Under the pieces are notes generated by a model. That model was not told where the DNA came from. It made no database searches and saw only the letters and a list, made by a program, of their open reading frames with translations. Of a DNA stretch of 64,000 bases, positions 11,402 through 27,050 are shown piece after piece (position 1 is the stretch's first letter; every line of letters begins with the position of its first letter). The position numbers and the translations under genes were made by a program. This DNA comes from Chlorokybus atmophyticus (taxonomy: Eukaryota; Streptophyta; Chlorokybophyceae; Chlorokybales; Chlorokybaceae). Location of the stretch: positions 573,457-637,456 of the forward strand of contig RHPI01000772.1 in the NCBI GenBank assembly GCA_009103225.1. Reading direction: 5' to 3'.

Positions 11402-13910
11402 CTAAAGCTTGAGATCCTGGACTGTCTCCCACGTGAAGTCAGGATCGTTGCGGCCAAAGTGGCCATACGCAGCTGTCTTCTGGTACCGCTTGTTGCCTCC
11501 GCGCTTCAAGTCCAAATGGTTGGCAATCATGCCGGGACGGAAGTCAAAGTTCTTCTTAATAATATCCAAGATCTCAGCGTCAGTTTTTGTGCCAGTGCCG
11601 TAGGTATCGACAAACACCGAAAGAGGATCTGGCACGCCAATGGCATAGGACACCTGTCGCCATCAGCAGGTGTGAGTTGAATACAGCCAGTGTACTCGTT
11701 AGCGAGTCCAATGAACGCACGCACAGAGTTGACATGTGTGCTTGTCTATAATCTCATGCGAACCTGCACAAGCGCTCGGCGAGCCAGGCCAGCAGCCACT
11801 ACGCTCTTGGCCGCTTGCCGCACGATATACGCTCCTGAGCGATCAACCTTGGTGGGATCCTTGCCACTGCAGTTATCAATGCAGAATTCAGTGCACTGAC
11901 ACACGGCGTGCTCAGAAGGTGCTTAGCTCAAAAACAATTACAACCATCAGTACTGAGCACACAAGTTAGACAAACACTGTAGTGTTGTACAGTGGATGAG
12001 ATTTTCACACTGGCCACCGCACGTTACCACGACCCACCTGAATGCACCACCTCCGTGAGCACCCCAACCGCCGTAGGTATCAATAATAATTTTCCTTCCA
12101 GTGAGGCCAGCGTCACCATGTGGGCCTCCTATGCAGAAGCGACCGGAGGGGTTGAAGTGGTAGATGGTTTCCGAGTCTAGATACTGGGCTGGCACAACCG
12201 GTTTGACAACATGCTCCATCAGGTCCTTGGCAATCTGCTCGTTCGTGACATCTGGCGAATGCTGCACATTGCAACACGGCGTTGAGCTCACTTGACGCTC
12301 AATAGCACACATAGCGTCAAAGATCTATGCATTGATTGCTGAAGGTAGCCACAAGCACCTGGGTGGAGATAAGAATGGTGTGCACGCGGCGCGGAACCAT
12401 CGCTCCACCCTCATTCTTGTAATCAACTGTTACCTGGGTCTTGCCATCCGGTCGAAGCCAAGCGCAGGTGCCGTTTTTCCTAACCTGCAGGCAGTTATGA
12501 CAGATGTCGTGTGTGTTGTGTAACGATACAACATTCACCCGCAGGCAACCCGCACACAATAATGTAACACTGCATTGTCATGTGACAATGGCTGCACCTC
12601 TGTCAGACGTGCGCCAAGCTTGGTCGCGAGCACGTGCGTGAGAGGCATCAGCTCTGGAGTCTCGTCCGTGGCGTAGCCAAACATGTGGCCCTGGTCTCCA
12701 GCACCTATTTCTTCAGGCTTCTTAGTCCCCAACCCGTGGACACCCTGCCCAATCTCTGGGCTTTGCTCCTCGAGATGCACAAGCACCTGGTGAATTGCGC
12801 TACAGTGAGTGATTGGTGCAACAGCTGTTGTTGGGCTTAAGCATCCAAGCATTCAACACTCAACACTCAATGATGCGCATCATTTGACTTGGGTTCCATC
12901 AAGCCCATGAGCAACGCACCTGGCACTTATCGCAGTCTAACCCCACGTCATCGGAGGTGAACCCAATCTCCTTGCAGGTCGCGCGCACAACAGCCTCGTA
13001 GTCAACCTTTGCCTTTGAGGTGATCTCCCCAAATACCATCACCATGTTGGTCTTGGTGCAGGTCTCGCAGGCAACCTATCATGCAGAACAGTCAGGATAA
13101 CGAGCCAACCCATGCATCCGGGCTTGCAACCACATAAAATATACACTACTCATGTGACAACATGCACACGAGCATGAACGCATACAAATAAGCACGTGAC
13201 GCATGCTAACAGTATACTGAGCTACAGCAATTGCCATACTGTGAGCAAAACATGCCGTACTCACTATGTTGACTTGTCAGTGCATCAATCTCAAGAACCA
13301 TTACTGAAGGCTGGCTTCGGAAAATAGTAACCCGTGAAAGTTCTAGCAAGAATGACTCCTTTCCAAAGCAGGAGCAGCGTCAATCACCATGCCACGCTTT
13401 CACACTCCTGGCTCTGTCCGATGAACTTGATGTTTGAACTAAATGCAAGCAACAACTGCTGTCGCATGTTATATAACCTGTGTAACCTGTGAGCGCAGTT
13501 GTTGCTCATCATACGCCGAGCTGCCAGGTAAACAACATGGGCGCCACTGGTGCTACTGTTGGAAGCTTACAGGCGTGCATGACGCTTGTGATGACAAGCG
13601 AGAATGATGCCGGCCATTGCATGCGAGTCCAGCTACCCACCACATGCAACATCAAGTAGCATGCACAGCATTGGGATGGGGAGACAGCTGACAATGTGGG
13701 CAAGCAGCATGCACAGCATGCCTCGCCACTAGGCTGGCAAGCTACTGAGAAGTTTGCACACCGCAATGGCCTCACCTTGGCATCGGGGTCCTGCTCCAGG
13801 CACGCATCCAGAATGGCATCAGACACCTGGTCACACAGCTTGTCTGGATGACCTTCGTTTACAGACTCAGACGTGAAGAGGAACGTGTCGAGCACCATCG
13901 CTGCTGCCAA
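11402..13910 (-). CDS. SAMS: S-adenosylmethionine synthetase
   Basis: Makes S-adenosylmethionine from methionine and ATP in the cytosol; it supplies methyl donor for enzymes such as the methyltransferase encoded nearby, though the two genes are not co-transcribed. Seven coding exons: 13776-13910, 12920-13075, 12598-12786, 12359-12484, 12038-12261, 11764-11866, 11402-11653, giving 394 residues, the normal plant length. Family signatures are intact: [15 protein letters not shown] near the N-terminus, the adenine-binding GAGDQG (about 125-130), [12 protein letters not shown], the phosphate-loop [19 protein letters not shown] (about 275-290) and [19 protein letters not shown]. Two in-frame ATGs lie close together (13910 and 13898); the upstream one is used here. 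The first coding intron is long (about 700 bp). Confidence 0.97.
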
Positions 13911-13943
13911 CTGCTACTGCCGTTTCCAGAAAGACTGCAGTCA

Positions 13944-14463
13944 CTGAAAGCCAGCAACAGTCAATAACCAACAGACACTGTTTGTCTGTATGTACATGCC
14001 TCGTGCATTGATCGGTAATCTAGACAAAATTACATGCCTCAAACCGCTCCGTTCGAAAGCTCTTAACTGCTTGACGCTAATGTGTTGCACTTCTTGACGA
14101 CTGACACTCAGTGTCATATCTCAGAACCTAGCTATGGACGTGTGTAATGCAAGCAAAGACAAAACTGCCATTCTCTGCAGCAGCCTATTTGGCAATGCCC
14201 GCCCACAGGACAGTCTCAACCGCAAGGCCAATGTTGCCAACCACTCACGACGCTGCGACCGGAACGCAAGTACGCAGCAGGCAAACATCATCCTCCTGCC
14301 AATGCACGCAAAGCAGGCTCCGCAAGCACATCACAAAACGCTGGGTGGGACCCACACCGTGTGGTGCAGCTGCCCGCCATGCCCCTGACTGCACCACGGA
14401 CGGCCAGCTGGCCATCCCCCCAACGAACCACAACACCCATGAGAACACGACAGCGGTGCTTAC
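13944..14463 (-). other. Putative 5' leader intron of SAM synthetase
   Basis: On the minus strand a GC-rich stretch ending in a strong donor (GTAAGC, at 14458-14463) is followed by an acceptor (TTTCAG) just left of 13944, 33 bases upstream of the start codon. This fits an untranslated first exon from 14464 to about 14600. Inference from splice signals and base composition only. Confidence 0.45.
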
Positions 14464-14731
14464 CGTGGCGGTGTCGTGGTTGGCGGCGGCGGTGTCGGCG
14501 ACAGGGTAGGCGGCAGCCTGCCTGATGGCGACAGCGGCGGCGGAGCGGCGGGACAAACGGCCGCGGCTAGCACAACTGATAAGCTGTTTGAGGCGCGAAT
14601 ATCAGGTGGGGCAGTTTGTTGCAGCAAATATATCGCAACGAACCCTAACTTCAACAGGCTGGCCGCCAGTGTGGTCCAATCATCACGCGCTGCAACGACG
14701 GCGACGTCATGTGACTGGGAGAATGTTGTGT

Positions 14732-14759
14732 TGACGGCGTTCATGACTGAACGCCGTCA
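14732..14759. repeat. Perfect 12-bp hairpin
   Basis: TGACGGCGTTCA is followed after four bases by its exact reverse complement TGAACGCCGTCA. No T-run follows and no gene end is near. Confidence 0.9.
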
Positions 14760-15013
14760 TCACAAACGCTGTGATAGCCTTAAATTATGATAGGCCTTGA
14801 TTGCGGGGGAAAACTTATAATCATTACGACTCATAACACGGTATCATGACCTCCATAAATCCATTTACCATGTCACTTCACTCTACTAGGACCTGTTCAA
14901 CATCATGAGCTATCAACAATTAAACGCAGTGTTCGTGATCAATACATACACAACTATGATGCATTTGCATGTACTTGATATTTATTACTTCAAACATGTT
15001 ATAGTATTAATGG

Positions 15014-15420
15014 CGTGCAAAGAAGGCTCGATTGCAAGATGTCTCACAGCGGGGGTGAGTATTTTTGAGCGCGTAAGTGTGTGGGCTAGTGGAGCTGCAG
15101 GGCAATATGCTGGGTTTAACACATGTGCACATAGCTGCAGATTCGAAATGCGAGAGTGGCAGCAACGCCACAATAACTGCTGTTTGGCAATCAAAGAGTG
15201 AAGGACCACCCATTTCGTTTTACCCTCAGCTTCAACCTCTCAAACAGTATGGCCTTGCTGCCACCCTCGCACTAGTTAGCAAGGTCTAACACTGCAGTTA
15301 CGTGCACATGTTACGAACCCAACATATTGCCTTACAGTCTCCACCGACCCCCACGCTTACATTCGAAAGTACGCACCCCCTCTATGAGACACATCCTGCA
15401 ATCGAGGCTTCCTTGCACAA
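15014..15420. repeat. Large imperfect inverted repeat (foldback)
   Basis: The left arm (about 15014-15170) and the reverse complement of the right arm (about 15265-15420) match over some 150 bases with scattered differences: TGCAAAGAAGGCTCGATTGC pairs with TGCAAGGAAGCCTCGATTGC, GGCAATATGCTGGGT with GGCAATATGTTGGGT, and GAGAGTGGCAGCAA with GCGAGGGTGGCAGCAA. About 95 bases separate the arms. A transcript would form a long hairpin, like a young miRNA precursor or a foldback transposon. No terminal duplication or transposase is visible. Confidence 0.75.
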
Positions 15421-15606
15421 CAGTTGTGGACGGCGACAGCTCTCGACACGCACTTCTCCCTCGCACACTTTAAGCGCCCCCGGCAGTATCCAAGTTGCTT
15501 GAACCAGTTTACGCTTAAGCTCAAACACCCTAGCAGCCCATTGACTAGCAGCAGTAATAAGACCCATCGACACCAACGCTGCAATCGAGCAATGAAAAGG
15601 GAGTGA

Positions 15607-15621
15607 GGGGGGGGGGGGGGG
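15607..15621. repeat. Run of 15 G
   Basis: Homopolymer G run beside the inverted repeat. Longer G and C runs elsewhere in the window abut assembly gaps, so the length here may be unreliable. Confidence 0.8.
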
Positions 15622-17150
15622 CGCGGCCGACATTGTCAGCTCCTTCAAGCAAACCCAAAGGCAGCGGTCGGCAGTAAGTTGCAAGTAAGCGGGCTGGCGC
15701 GGAAGCGGCCGTGTTACACCTTAGACTGCCGAAAGTCACCATCAGTCTAGGCAAACCGCGTGCATGCACGCGGCCTTGAGTGAGAGCTAGACTCAAAAGA
15801 GTTGTTTGCCCGAAGTCTTATGTATACCCGCTGTTTCTACTTTTTACCATGTTCTTGTGTGCCTGCTTTTTCTTGCGCACATTAATGCTAACTTTGTGGC
15901 GTGGCCAACACCCTATTGCCTGCGAACTGCATCACCGCCTTCAAGGTTGGAAAGTTTCCAACGCAGTTCTCAAGTACCGTGAGCTCTTGCATGCCTTGCA
16001 AAATCGCACTTTTAACTGTTTGGCATTCATTGGTTCTTGATGGCTAGTGCTTGCAATACATAAATTTTCTTCATTTAGCTAAACAAACGAACACAAGTTG
16101 ATTGGATTATAAATGCGATGATGAGATGTGCTCATCTGTTCGGTTGTGATGTAAATATATAATCGTTTCTGCACATAATAGCACGACAAGAATGTATGTG
16201 GAAATTGACTCTTCATTAACTTGCATTGTAGAGCTCAAGTTACAATGTAGTCACATTGGAATGCTAACTCAGCAACAATTATCCATGTTTATAGCTACCC
16301 GTGCACGGATTATAATATTTGCATATTACACATTGTTGTTCATTTCAGTATGGATTGCACACAACGAGCAAGTTGTTATCGCAGCACGTAGTTCAGCACC
16401 TCACATCATACAAGTTCAAGTGACACTAATATGTCATGCAGATGCGCGTGAGTTGCCTCAGGAATGTGACGAGTAGTAACGCCTCTTTTAGAGCCGTATG
16501 TATTGCTATTTGTGGTAGCCATACTCGTCATTGTTTGCATCGCTATCGTCAATGTCGTTGTGTTTGGAGGGTAGAGTTTTGGGTGTGGGTACTTGTGTGG
16601 TTGTTTGTTACGCTTTGTGGAGTCCGACCTTCCAATGGCATCACCTAGGTACGGTCAACTAGCAATGGTTCAGGTTGCTACGTGCATCAAGAATGCGTTG
16701 GTTGTCATGCTGCAGTGCGTTGTCTGCTGCTGCTGCTGCTGTGTTGTCGTCGTCAGTCAATCAGCGCTGCCCCTACTGCCATTGCCTGCACTTACTTTGC
16801 ATTGGGCCCTGAGCCAGCCCCTTGTGGTGTGTATAATTGAATATGTATTGAATATGTATTGCTTGTGTACTGGCTTGGCTTGGGTGTGCAAATGCTGTTG
16901 TTGTTGTTGCCAACCAAAGTTGCACTTACCAATACATCATGGTGAGGATGGAGGATGGAGGCACTAGTGAGATTGCGTACCAATGTAAACAAGCACTGCG
17001 GACAATTTCAGGGCTGCGCTTGATTGCTGTGTCATTATGTAATGCCAATGATAGGCAGCATGGAGAAGAAGACATGAGCAAAGAATATTTGTTGATTAAC
17101 TGCAACAATTGTACTTGACAATGTGTCAAATACACTTGTTGTAACAGCCT

Positions 17151-20100
17151 CTATTCCATTTTGAACTGTTTCAGCAGGCCAAGTCTTCGCAGACAAGCCT
17201 GTGACACGACCTTCAATACGTGAAGCGCCACAAAACATAGAGCGACGAGGGTGGCGAATATAACTGCCAACATAAAAGATGTTATACAGATGTTGCGCGC
17301 GTGTGTGACTCCAACACAGGTAGTGCATCTCACCTATTACAAGGGCTATTGTGAACGCAGCGGCGCGGTAGCGATCATAAAAGGGGAGATCTCTTTCATA
17401 AGTTACGTTGTCCTTGCAAGGCCGCAACCGCCAGTTGGGTGCCGGCTACATCCACACGAGTTGTTACTCTAAGTGCAAGCAGCTGCCAAGCTCCCATCTC
17501 GAGTGCTAATGTCATAACTCACAAGTACCTGCAAATGACTCAATGGTAATGTCCAACTGTCCGCTAAGCCATCAACTCCTCTTATATCCATACGGACCTT
17601 GACAGGCTCCTGCAGGCCACAAGGGATGAGCTGTTGGTATCACAAGGACGTTGTGCAGTGGGCAACTCAAAGCACCACACAATACAACCATATTTGTTGT
17701 CAGCAGAACCAGTGAGAAGCAATGTGAGAAACTCGTAACACAAGTTACCTTCCAGTCTATGCTTATGGTTCCAAAATTCAGACTGAAATATGGCAAGCCC
17801 TGCCGATACGGGCACAGCAGCAGGTAGTCGCGGGCAAATGGCATGAATTTGTCAAACGGCCATCTGCAATAAGCAAATTGTGCGTTATGGCACATCTTCA
17901 TTAAAGGTCTAGAGCAACACGTAACGGTACTGCACTCAGCGTTGAACACAATCCGCGCATGCATATGGCAGTACTTGAAGTGTGTTGCAGCAGAGTGGGT
18001 CATCCCGCTGCTGGTCAACTCGTACAGCGGGTACCCGGCCGCACAGTCCTGTCTGCTCAACTCCGCAAAATGCACATCTCCTGCAGTGCAAACAGTACGC
18101 TTCAGCTGCACAAAACTTGCAAACCCAACCACGCGCACATGCACGCGCACACATGCTAGCAGACACACATGCACATGCATACACGGCCAGTAATGCAGGC
18201 AGCACGAGTGCGTCAGCTTCTTGCAACACCAACAGGCTTGGTGACTTTGCACTGAATACAACAACATACCTACCACTTATCATGATGAGGCCAGGCACGT
18301 CAACAGCTGCGAGCAGGTTGTACAGCCGCTTCCTTGCCTTGGGGAATCTCCCCCAGCTTTCTGCACCGAAGAATGGCCGCAGCAAGAAATGGTGCGTGGG
18401 AATGACCTGCGCTGCAACGAGTCAATGCTTGCGCACGTACAACTGCACATATCAAAAAGGTGCTGGCAAGGTGCAACCAACAAGCTTTCCATGTGCCATC
18501 AACAGGACAGGACAAATCTAAATCTGCGAGCAACACCACCAAAGACGTGTTACCGGCAACCCAATCATGTATACAATAGGTGAAACAACCAGAGTATGCA
18601 AGCCACCCACATTGCAAACACTGAGAGACAAGTAATGAGCACAATCAATTAGTCCAAAGCTTGTGACCTGAGTAGAAGAACACAACAGGTGAATCTGCGC
18701 ATCAGTGTTTCTCAGCTCGTCCTCCAGCCAAGTCCATTGCGTCTCGCCAAGCATGTCGCCCTCGAGGTTGGCCTCCGGCGGCAGCTCGTCGCGCTCCATC
18801 CGCAAGTCGAGCATCAACACCTACCAACAGCTGCACGGTCAACTGTGTCTCTGTTGAAGGTCAGAGAAAGGACACACCGACTAGACCACTCCTGTATGAC
18901 ACACTGCACATAGCGACTTTAATACCTTGCTGACACTGAAACAACCATGTTCAAGAAATAAATACCACATAGACGAATGACGTACATCTGCTCACGCCAT
19001 CGTGGGCGCAAGTGTTATACTGCTGAACTTGAGGCTTGGCTGATGAAATAATCAAAGCACTCACCTTGACTCGTTTGCCGGGAGGCCCATACGTGTAAGC
19101 GGCGTATGTGGCCGGATTCGTGTATCGCGGGCTGTTCTTCGGCTCATCCAAAAAGTCCAGCATCAGCTTTCTGCTCTCCTCCTGCGTGACTGTTGTGTCG
19201 CTGATGCTGACTGAAGAAACCACATATGCACGCTCTCGACACCTCATTCAACTACACTCGCACCTTCATGAAGAACTCCTTGCCTCCGTCATTAATACCA
19301 TAATCATGGTCGTCCCATGTGCCGAGCACGGGCACGCTTGCAGCCAACTCAGCGTAGCCAGGATGTTCCTTCTGCACGCGGTAACGCATGGCCTGCCAAC
19401 AGATGATGGATGCATTACGCTATGTTGACTGATGCAAATATGTACGCGTGCATGGACATATATATATAAAGTTGTGTCAAATTGTGCGAAAAAGTACCAT
19501 GTCCTCCAGTGGCTGTGCTAGAAAGCGCGGCGTACCAGACAGCAGCGGGCCCAAACCCTTCACCTGTGCGGCAATCACTGTCAATGCAAGCTTTGGCCAA
19601 CAATGCCATTAGAGTTGACTTGTTGCAGTGCAACAGTGTTCAAAGACCAGTAATGGCGATGCCGACTACACTGCTGGATGAATGCCAGATAAGTGCCTTC
19701 AACTCTTCCTTCTACCACCGCATGTGAATTGGACTCCTTCCATGCATAATAACTTACAACACGTGCAACCTTTGTGTAACTAAGAACCTCCACTCTCTGA
19801 ACTAACATGCAAGGTCAGGTTATGTACAACGACAGCAGGGCCCAGATGGTTCGGGACATATCACAAAAGTTGTAAACCAGCACATGCATGCGCTGAACTG
19901 CAAAACAGCTGTTACCACAATCCACGAAATGCCACACTTGCCAGCGCGAAGCGCACAAACCAGGTTGAGCGCATGCAAAGAGATGAGCACAGCGCAGCTA
20001 CTTCATTCCGTCCCTCTGGCAACTGAAGTGAGCTGAAGCTAACTGCATGCAAGTGAAGTGACTGCACTGAAACTGAACAGAGGTGAAGTGAAAGTTAGGA

Positions 20101-20373
20101 GCTGACCTTCTTGTCGGCGTAGATGTTGTCACCAAGCCACATCCACAGCTGCGGCTTGTAGTCAGCGATGCCAGGCCATAGCGGCTGCGGCAGGTCGTGC
20201 TTGCTGCAGCTGCCAAAGGCTATGCGTTCCAGCGGCGGGTCATCCTCCCGACCCCTCCGCCCGTACACATTCCCGTCGGCGTAGCTTCCTGACGATGTCA
20301 ATGCCGACTCACCCAGGCAGAAGCACAGCAGCACCGCCGCCACCCCCGCCGCCGCCGCCGCCGCCGCCGCCAT
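17151..20373 (-). CDS. PhoD-like metallophosphatase, membrane-anchored
   Basis: Predicted phosphatase or phosphodiesterase of the PhoD-like family, acting outside the cytosol. Eleven exons: 20107-20373, 19498-19563, 19264-19392, 19065-19181, 18668-18820, 18274-18406, 17936-18080, 17749-17863, 17529-17609, 17334-17445, 17151-17263; 476 residues, phases closed. An alanine-rich signal peptide coded by a GCC repeat opens the protein (1 to about 25). Metal-site motifs are in order: FGSCSKHDL (about 53), WLGDNIYAD (about 79), GTWDDHDYG (about 135), ISGDVHFAE (about 287) and NFGTISIDW. A hydrophobic helix at about 431-453 followed by a short basic tail (LRRLGLLKQFK) predicts a type I membrane protein with the enzyme on the lumenal or outer face. 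Eukaryotic relatives of this subfamily have unknown substrates; a role in phosphate scavenging is only a guess. Confidence 0.9.
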
Positions 20374-22235
20374 GCTCGCAGCGCAGCGACGCCAACAACA
20401 ACAGCCTGCGTCGCCGGGGCCGTCCGTGACAGTGTCACTGGGCAGAAAGTTGGCGGATTCGGAAATTGTGCTGAGAGTTCATGGCAATCATAAAATAGCC
20501 TAATGTACAGTACACATCATGTACGAGCATTTTTATGCAAAGGAGAACATTCATTATGTTGAGTGCTACCAATGGTAGCCTACCACACAAGAGTTCATGT
20601 TATGATTTGACTATGATAACATTTGAGGGATAGAACTTTAAAATGCGAGTCTATAGTATGTACCATAACAGCTATATTATATTTCATGACTTGACATTAT
20701 GCAATGTATTACTCCCTCAAACTTCGGTATTGGCATTGATTTGTAACAATTGATAACCTCGTTAATCATCAATTACTCATATCGTACTCAACATTCAACG
20801 TTCGACACATGAGTTGCAACAAAGCAACCTTAGCATATATATCAGATGCTTACGAGCAGCCATTGCAATGCAGCAGCAAGCATAAATTGTAATGAGGGGC
20901 AAGGTAGAGCAGAAAACACCAACGGGATCAACCAGAACATAAACTTAACTGTCACAGACACGGATAATATTACCCTCCTGGGCAGCAACAAGGTTGAGGT
21001 GTGTTATAACATAAGGTATGAGTCGTGTTGAATCAGTAGGACACAAGCACTCAGCAAGCACGATACCAGCTAGCAACAAGTAGATATCAGGCAAGCTGGT
21101 AGGCAGGAGACGGGCACTTCAATTAACACCAACAGGGGCTTATATAAGCTAAATGCTATGTATACGCTATGTGCGCTAAGTGCACGCGGGGCGGGGCAGC
21201 AGGCAGTAGCGGCAAGTAGCAAACGTATAACCAACCTGAAGCACACAAGCATGTAGCAAGAACAACATGCAGAGGGTAGGGAGAAGACAAGGACAAGTTA
21301 GGTCTGGGTGACCATCAGCACCATGCACGCACGTAACTGTAATGACAAGTTCTTTATGTTAAATTTATTAACCAATCTACTGCAGTAGATGCATGCCAAC
21401 ATGCTAGGATGCATTGATGCATGGTGTGATACGAGCTACTTACATTGTTAATATGGTTTGCAATGTTACCATTACATTCAAAATTACTCATTAGCACTAT
21501 TTATTCATTTTAAACATCAAGCTCATGACATATATATTAACCTCATGTTACCATACCTAATGGCACAATCTGTGTGTTGCATGTTGTACGATACATGGTT
21601 GTGTATATAAATGGTTACAATTTGCCGCTTGGTTAATCGCAAACAAGCAATTGCGTAATGCATAATGTATTGCATGACATGATGCTCATCACCATTAATA
21701 TAAGACATTACGTAGATGACCATGGAGGGAACACTGTTATATACAACTCATATGATACACCTTAAATGTACTAACGAGCATGTAAACCGTAGGCTTGACT
21801 ATTTACTACATAACGTTTACGTGCTATATCGCAAATGTATCAACATTGTTCGAACACAGCAACTTTCAAACTTGCTGATGATTCAATCTTGTTAAATATG
21901 TGTTGCAGTGCTCTGCATTTTTACCACAATTGAGGCGTTTCCAGCACTTGTTTGATTCAACCATGACATCTGTATGCACGTTATCACTCTTGCGGATCAT
22001 CTTCTTAAGTGCGAACTCACGACCAACTCTGTGCCATAAGCAACCTGTCACCTCGCATCGCTGATTGCTGAACGTATGAATAGCCTTACAAACAATGATA
22101 TAGGTCTACTTGACAACAGGCACTCTAATGCTACCGCTGCCGCTACCTTGGACCCGAAACGCTGTGGTTGTTACAACCTAAACCGCTAACCCTGACCCTC
22201 AAAACTGCAATTAGACATACAAATAGTGCTGCTAC
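20374..22235. other. AT-rich intergenic DNA
   Basis: About 1.9 kb with no supported gene between the PhoD-like and methyltransferase genes. The first 80 bases are GC-rich and probably hold the PhoD-like leader and promoter; the rest is AT-rich. Confidence 0.6.
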
Positions 22236-24987
<2,752 letters not shown>

Positions 24988-25105
24988 AACAACGACAACG
25001 ATGAACAACCACAGCGGCAATGCCGTCCGCCGCAGGAAGCTCCTCCTGCTTCACCGCCGCGAACTCCGCCTCACAAGGTCGCCAACAACAACCACGAAGA
25101 GCAAC
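24988..25105. promoter_or_regulatory. Shared divergent promoter region
   Basis: Only 118 bp separate the methyltransferase start (minus) from the fibrillin start (plus). Both products have plastid leaders, so a bidirectional promoter serving two plastid genes is a reasonable inference. No specific element was identified. If the fibrillin starts at the upstream in-frame ATG (25001), the gap shrinks to 13 bp and the transcripts must overlap. Confidence 0.5.
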
Positions 25106-27050
25106 ATGAAGCTCAGCTGTGTTGTGGGCTTAGTTGCCATGGTTGCGGCGATGTCGTCGGCGGCTATGTCCGTGGTGAGCGGGCTGTCGTCGTTGTCGTC
25201 GCGCCGCCCTACACAGCGTCGCTGCCACAGCGCCTTCTCGTCCTCGTCCTCGTCCTCCTCCTCCTCCGCCGCCTGGCGTCCACGACAGCAAGGTCCGCTT
25301 GCCTTGCCAGCTTCACGCGTAAGTATGGCCCCACAAACCCTTGCCAGGCTTTGCTTGCTTGGCCTTAAGCTCAAACACAGTTGTGCTGCATGCTGGCACA
25401 ACTGTGCACTGCTCCACCAAGATTTGGTGCCGCATGGCCGAATGAGGAACGTCGACTATAGACTGACTGGACACTTCCCCGCTTCCTTGTGTTGCATGCT
25501 TGCTTGTTTGCGACATGCTGCTTGCGAGAACTGCTGCGCATGCAATAGGATGAGTGATTTCAATTGGCAGACTGCTTGGCATATGCTGTCTGCATTGCCT
25601 CATGTCGATTGGCAGCTGTTCAACGAGACTTGACTCAGGCTTTTCGGGTTGCTTGCAGGCGCTGCACCAGGCTGTGAGGTGCGAGGCGGACACCTCTACC
25701 AGCAGCACAGGTTTGCCGTCACGCACACAAACGTATTACGTTTAATAATATCTGCTTGAGGTGACATGCACATCTGCACTCACCACATGCACGCACGCAC
25801 GCATGGTCACACAGTCACTCCCTCACCTGCTTTAGCCAGTCGTGTTGTTTGCATACTGCCATACTTACTTCATGTGGTGCAGCTGCGGCTAGCCGCAGTA
25901 GCGGCAACACTGTCGACACAAGCAAGGCGAAGCAGCTCATACGGACAGCAGAGCAGACGCACAAAGTGGACACCAAAGAGGTCAGTTTTACAGCTTTATT
26001 CTTACACATATCTCCACAGAACCAGAAGTTAGTGCAAGATGCGCACGCTTTCTGATAGTACACTGGTGCCATGTTTGCCAAAATGCATCTGGGTGTCCGG
26101 GTGTTTCACGATAACCCAATGTGGCTTTGCATGTGTGTAGCTGGCGCGCGCTCTGTTTAAGTTGCGGCGCGCTGGTGCCAGCACGAAGGAAGGCATGCTT
26201 GAGAGGCTGGCTGGCAGCAGCTCACCCGGCAACACGTGGATGCTTCTTTTCACCGTCAAAGCTGACAAGGTACAGCTGTTTAAGTAAACGCACGCACGCA
26301 TGCGATGTGCATTCCAACTGCATGTGTAATGCGTGTCAAGATGATGTCTTCGCAGTTAGTTCTTGTAACACTTCGCATTGACACCCACGCATGAGCGCTC
26401 GCACACGTGCGCAGTCATTCTGGCGTTGTGAGGTCGCTCACTGCAAGGAGTCGCCCAAGTCATGCTTGACGATGTGTTGCAGGTGAAGGCTGCGCTCAAG
26501 GATATCAATGAGGCGGATGGCAGCTTTTTCCCGATCACGGGTGTGCAGCGCTTTGATGCTCAGGTGCAAACACGACAGGCTGGCCTCTATGGGTCACTGT
26601 CTGTATGTCTGTAAGACCAACACGTATATTCTCAACAAATTCTTAGGCTCTGAGTTGACACCTTGCCAATCTGCTCACAGTTCAGGTGTGCATGCACGCG
26701 CAGCATGTTACACATGTCAATGTTGTTGTTCTGGCTGTCAGACCGGTGAAATAGAGAACGGCGTGTACTTCGGGCCTGTCGGGAATTTGCGGTTCAACGG
26801 CAATTTTGAGTGGAACGAGAAGACTGCCATGTTGGCGTTTGACTTCACCAAGCTGTCGCTCAAGCTTGGCCCGTTGGGTCCCTTTTCGATCAACCTCGGA
26901 GGCTTCCGGGAGATGCCCAAAACAGAAGGTCAGAAGGCAAAACCCGGACCGTTTTTCATTTTCAACTATGTGGATGACGAGATCGCCATCGCGCAAGGAA
27001 AAGCTGGAGGCCTCGCCATCTGGGTTAGATGCGAAAATGTCCAGCGGTAA
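25106..27050 (+). CDS. Plastid-lipid-associated protein (PAP/fibrillin)
   Basis: Fibrillins are lipocalin-like proteins of plastoglobules and thylakoids that bind lipids and matter under photo-oxidative stress. Six exons: 25106-25318, 25659-25710, 25883-25980, 26141-26269, 26483-26563, 26742-27050; 293 residues, phases closed. The first exon codes a long leader with serine runs (plastid transit), then the PAP domain: VKADK, a central GVYFGPVGNLRFNG strand pair, FSINLGGF, and the family's C-terminal FFIFNYVDDEIAIAQGKAGG followed by LAIWVR. An in-frame ATG at 25001 would add 35 residues (basic, also leader-like); 25106 was preferred because it gives a compact leader. Which of the fibrillin subgroups this is cannot be told by eye. 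Confidence 0.83.

Larger units (their letters stand above)
13911..17150. other. Intergenic region, no protein gene recognised
   Basis: Apart from the SAM synthetase leader this stretch holds a 12-bp hairpin (14732-14759), a large imperfect inverted repeat (15014-15420), a G run (15607-15621), GCT and TTG triplet repeats near 16727-16745 and 16895-16911, and AT-rich DNA from 15900 on. A minus-strand frame at 15382-15684 can be read as an exon but resembles nothing I know and overlaps the inverted repeat. Confidence 0.5.

Noticed and set aside
15382-15796. Minus-strand frames that could be a small leader-bearing protein
   Set aside because: One plausible exon can be read, but no second exon joins it, no family match is evident, and part overlaps the inverted repeat arm.
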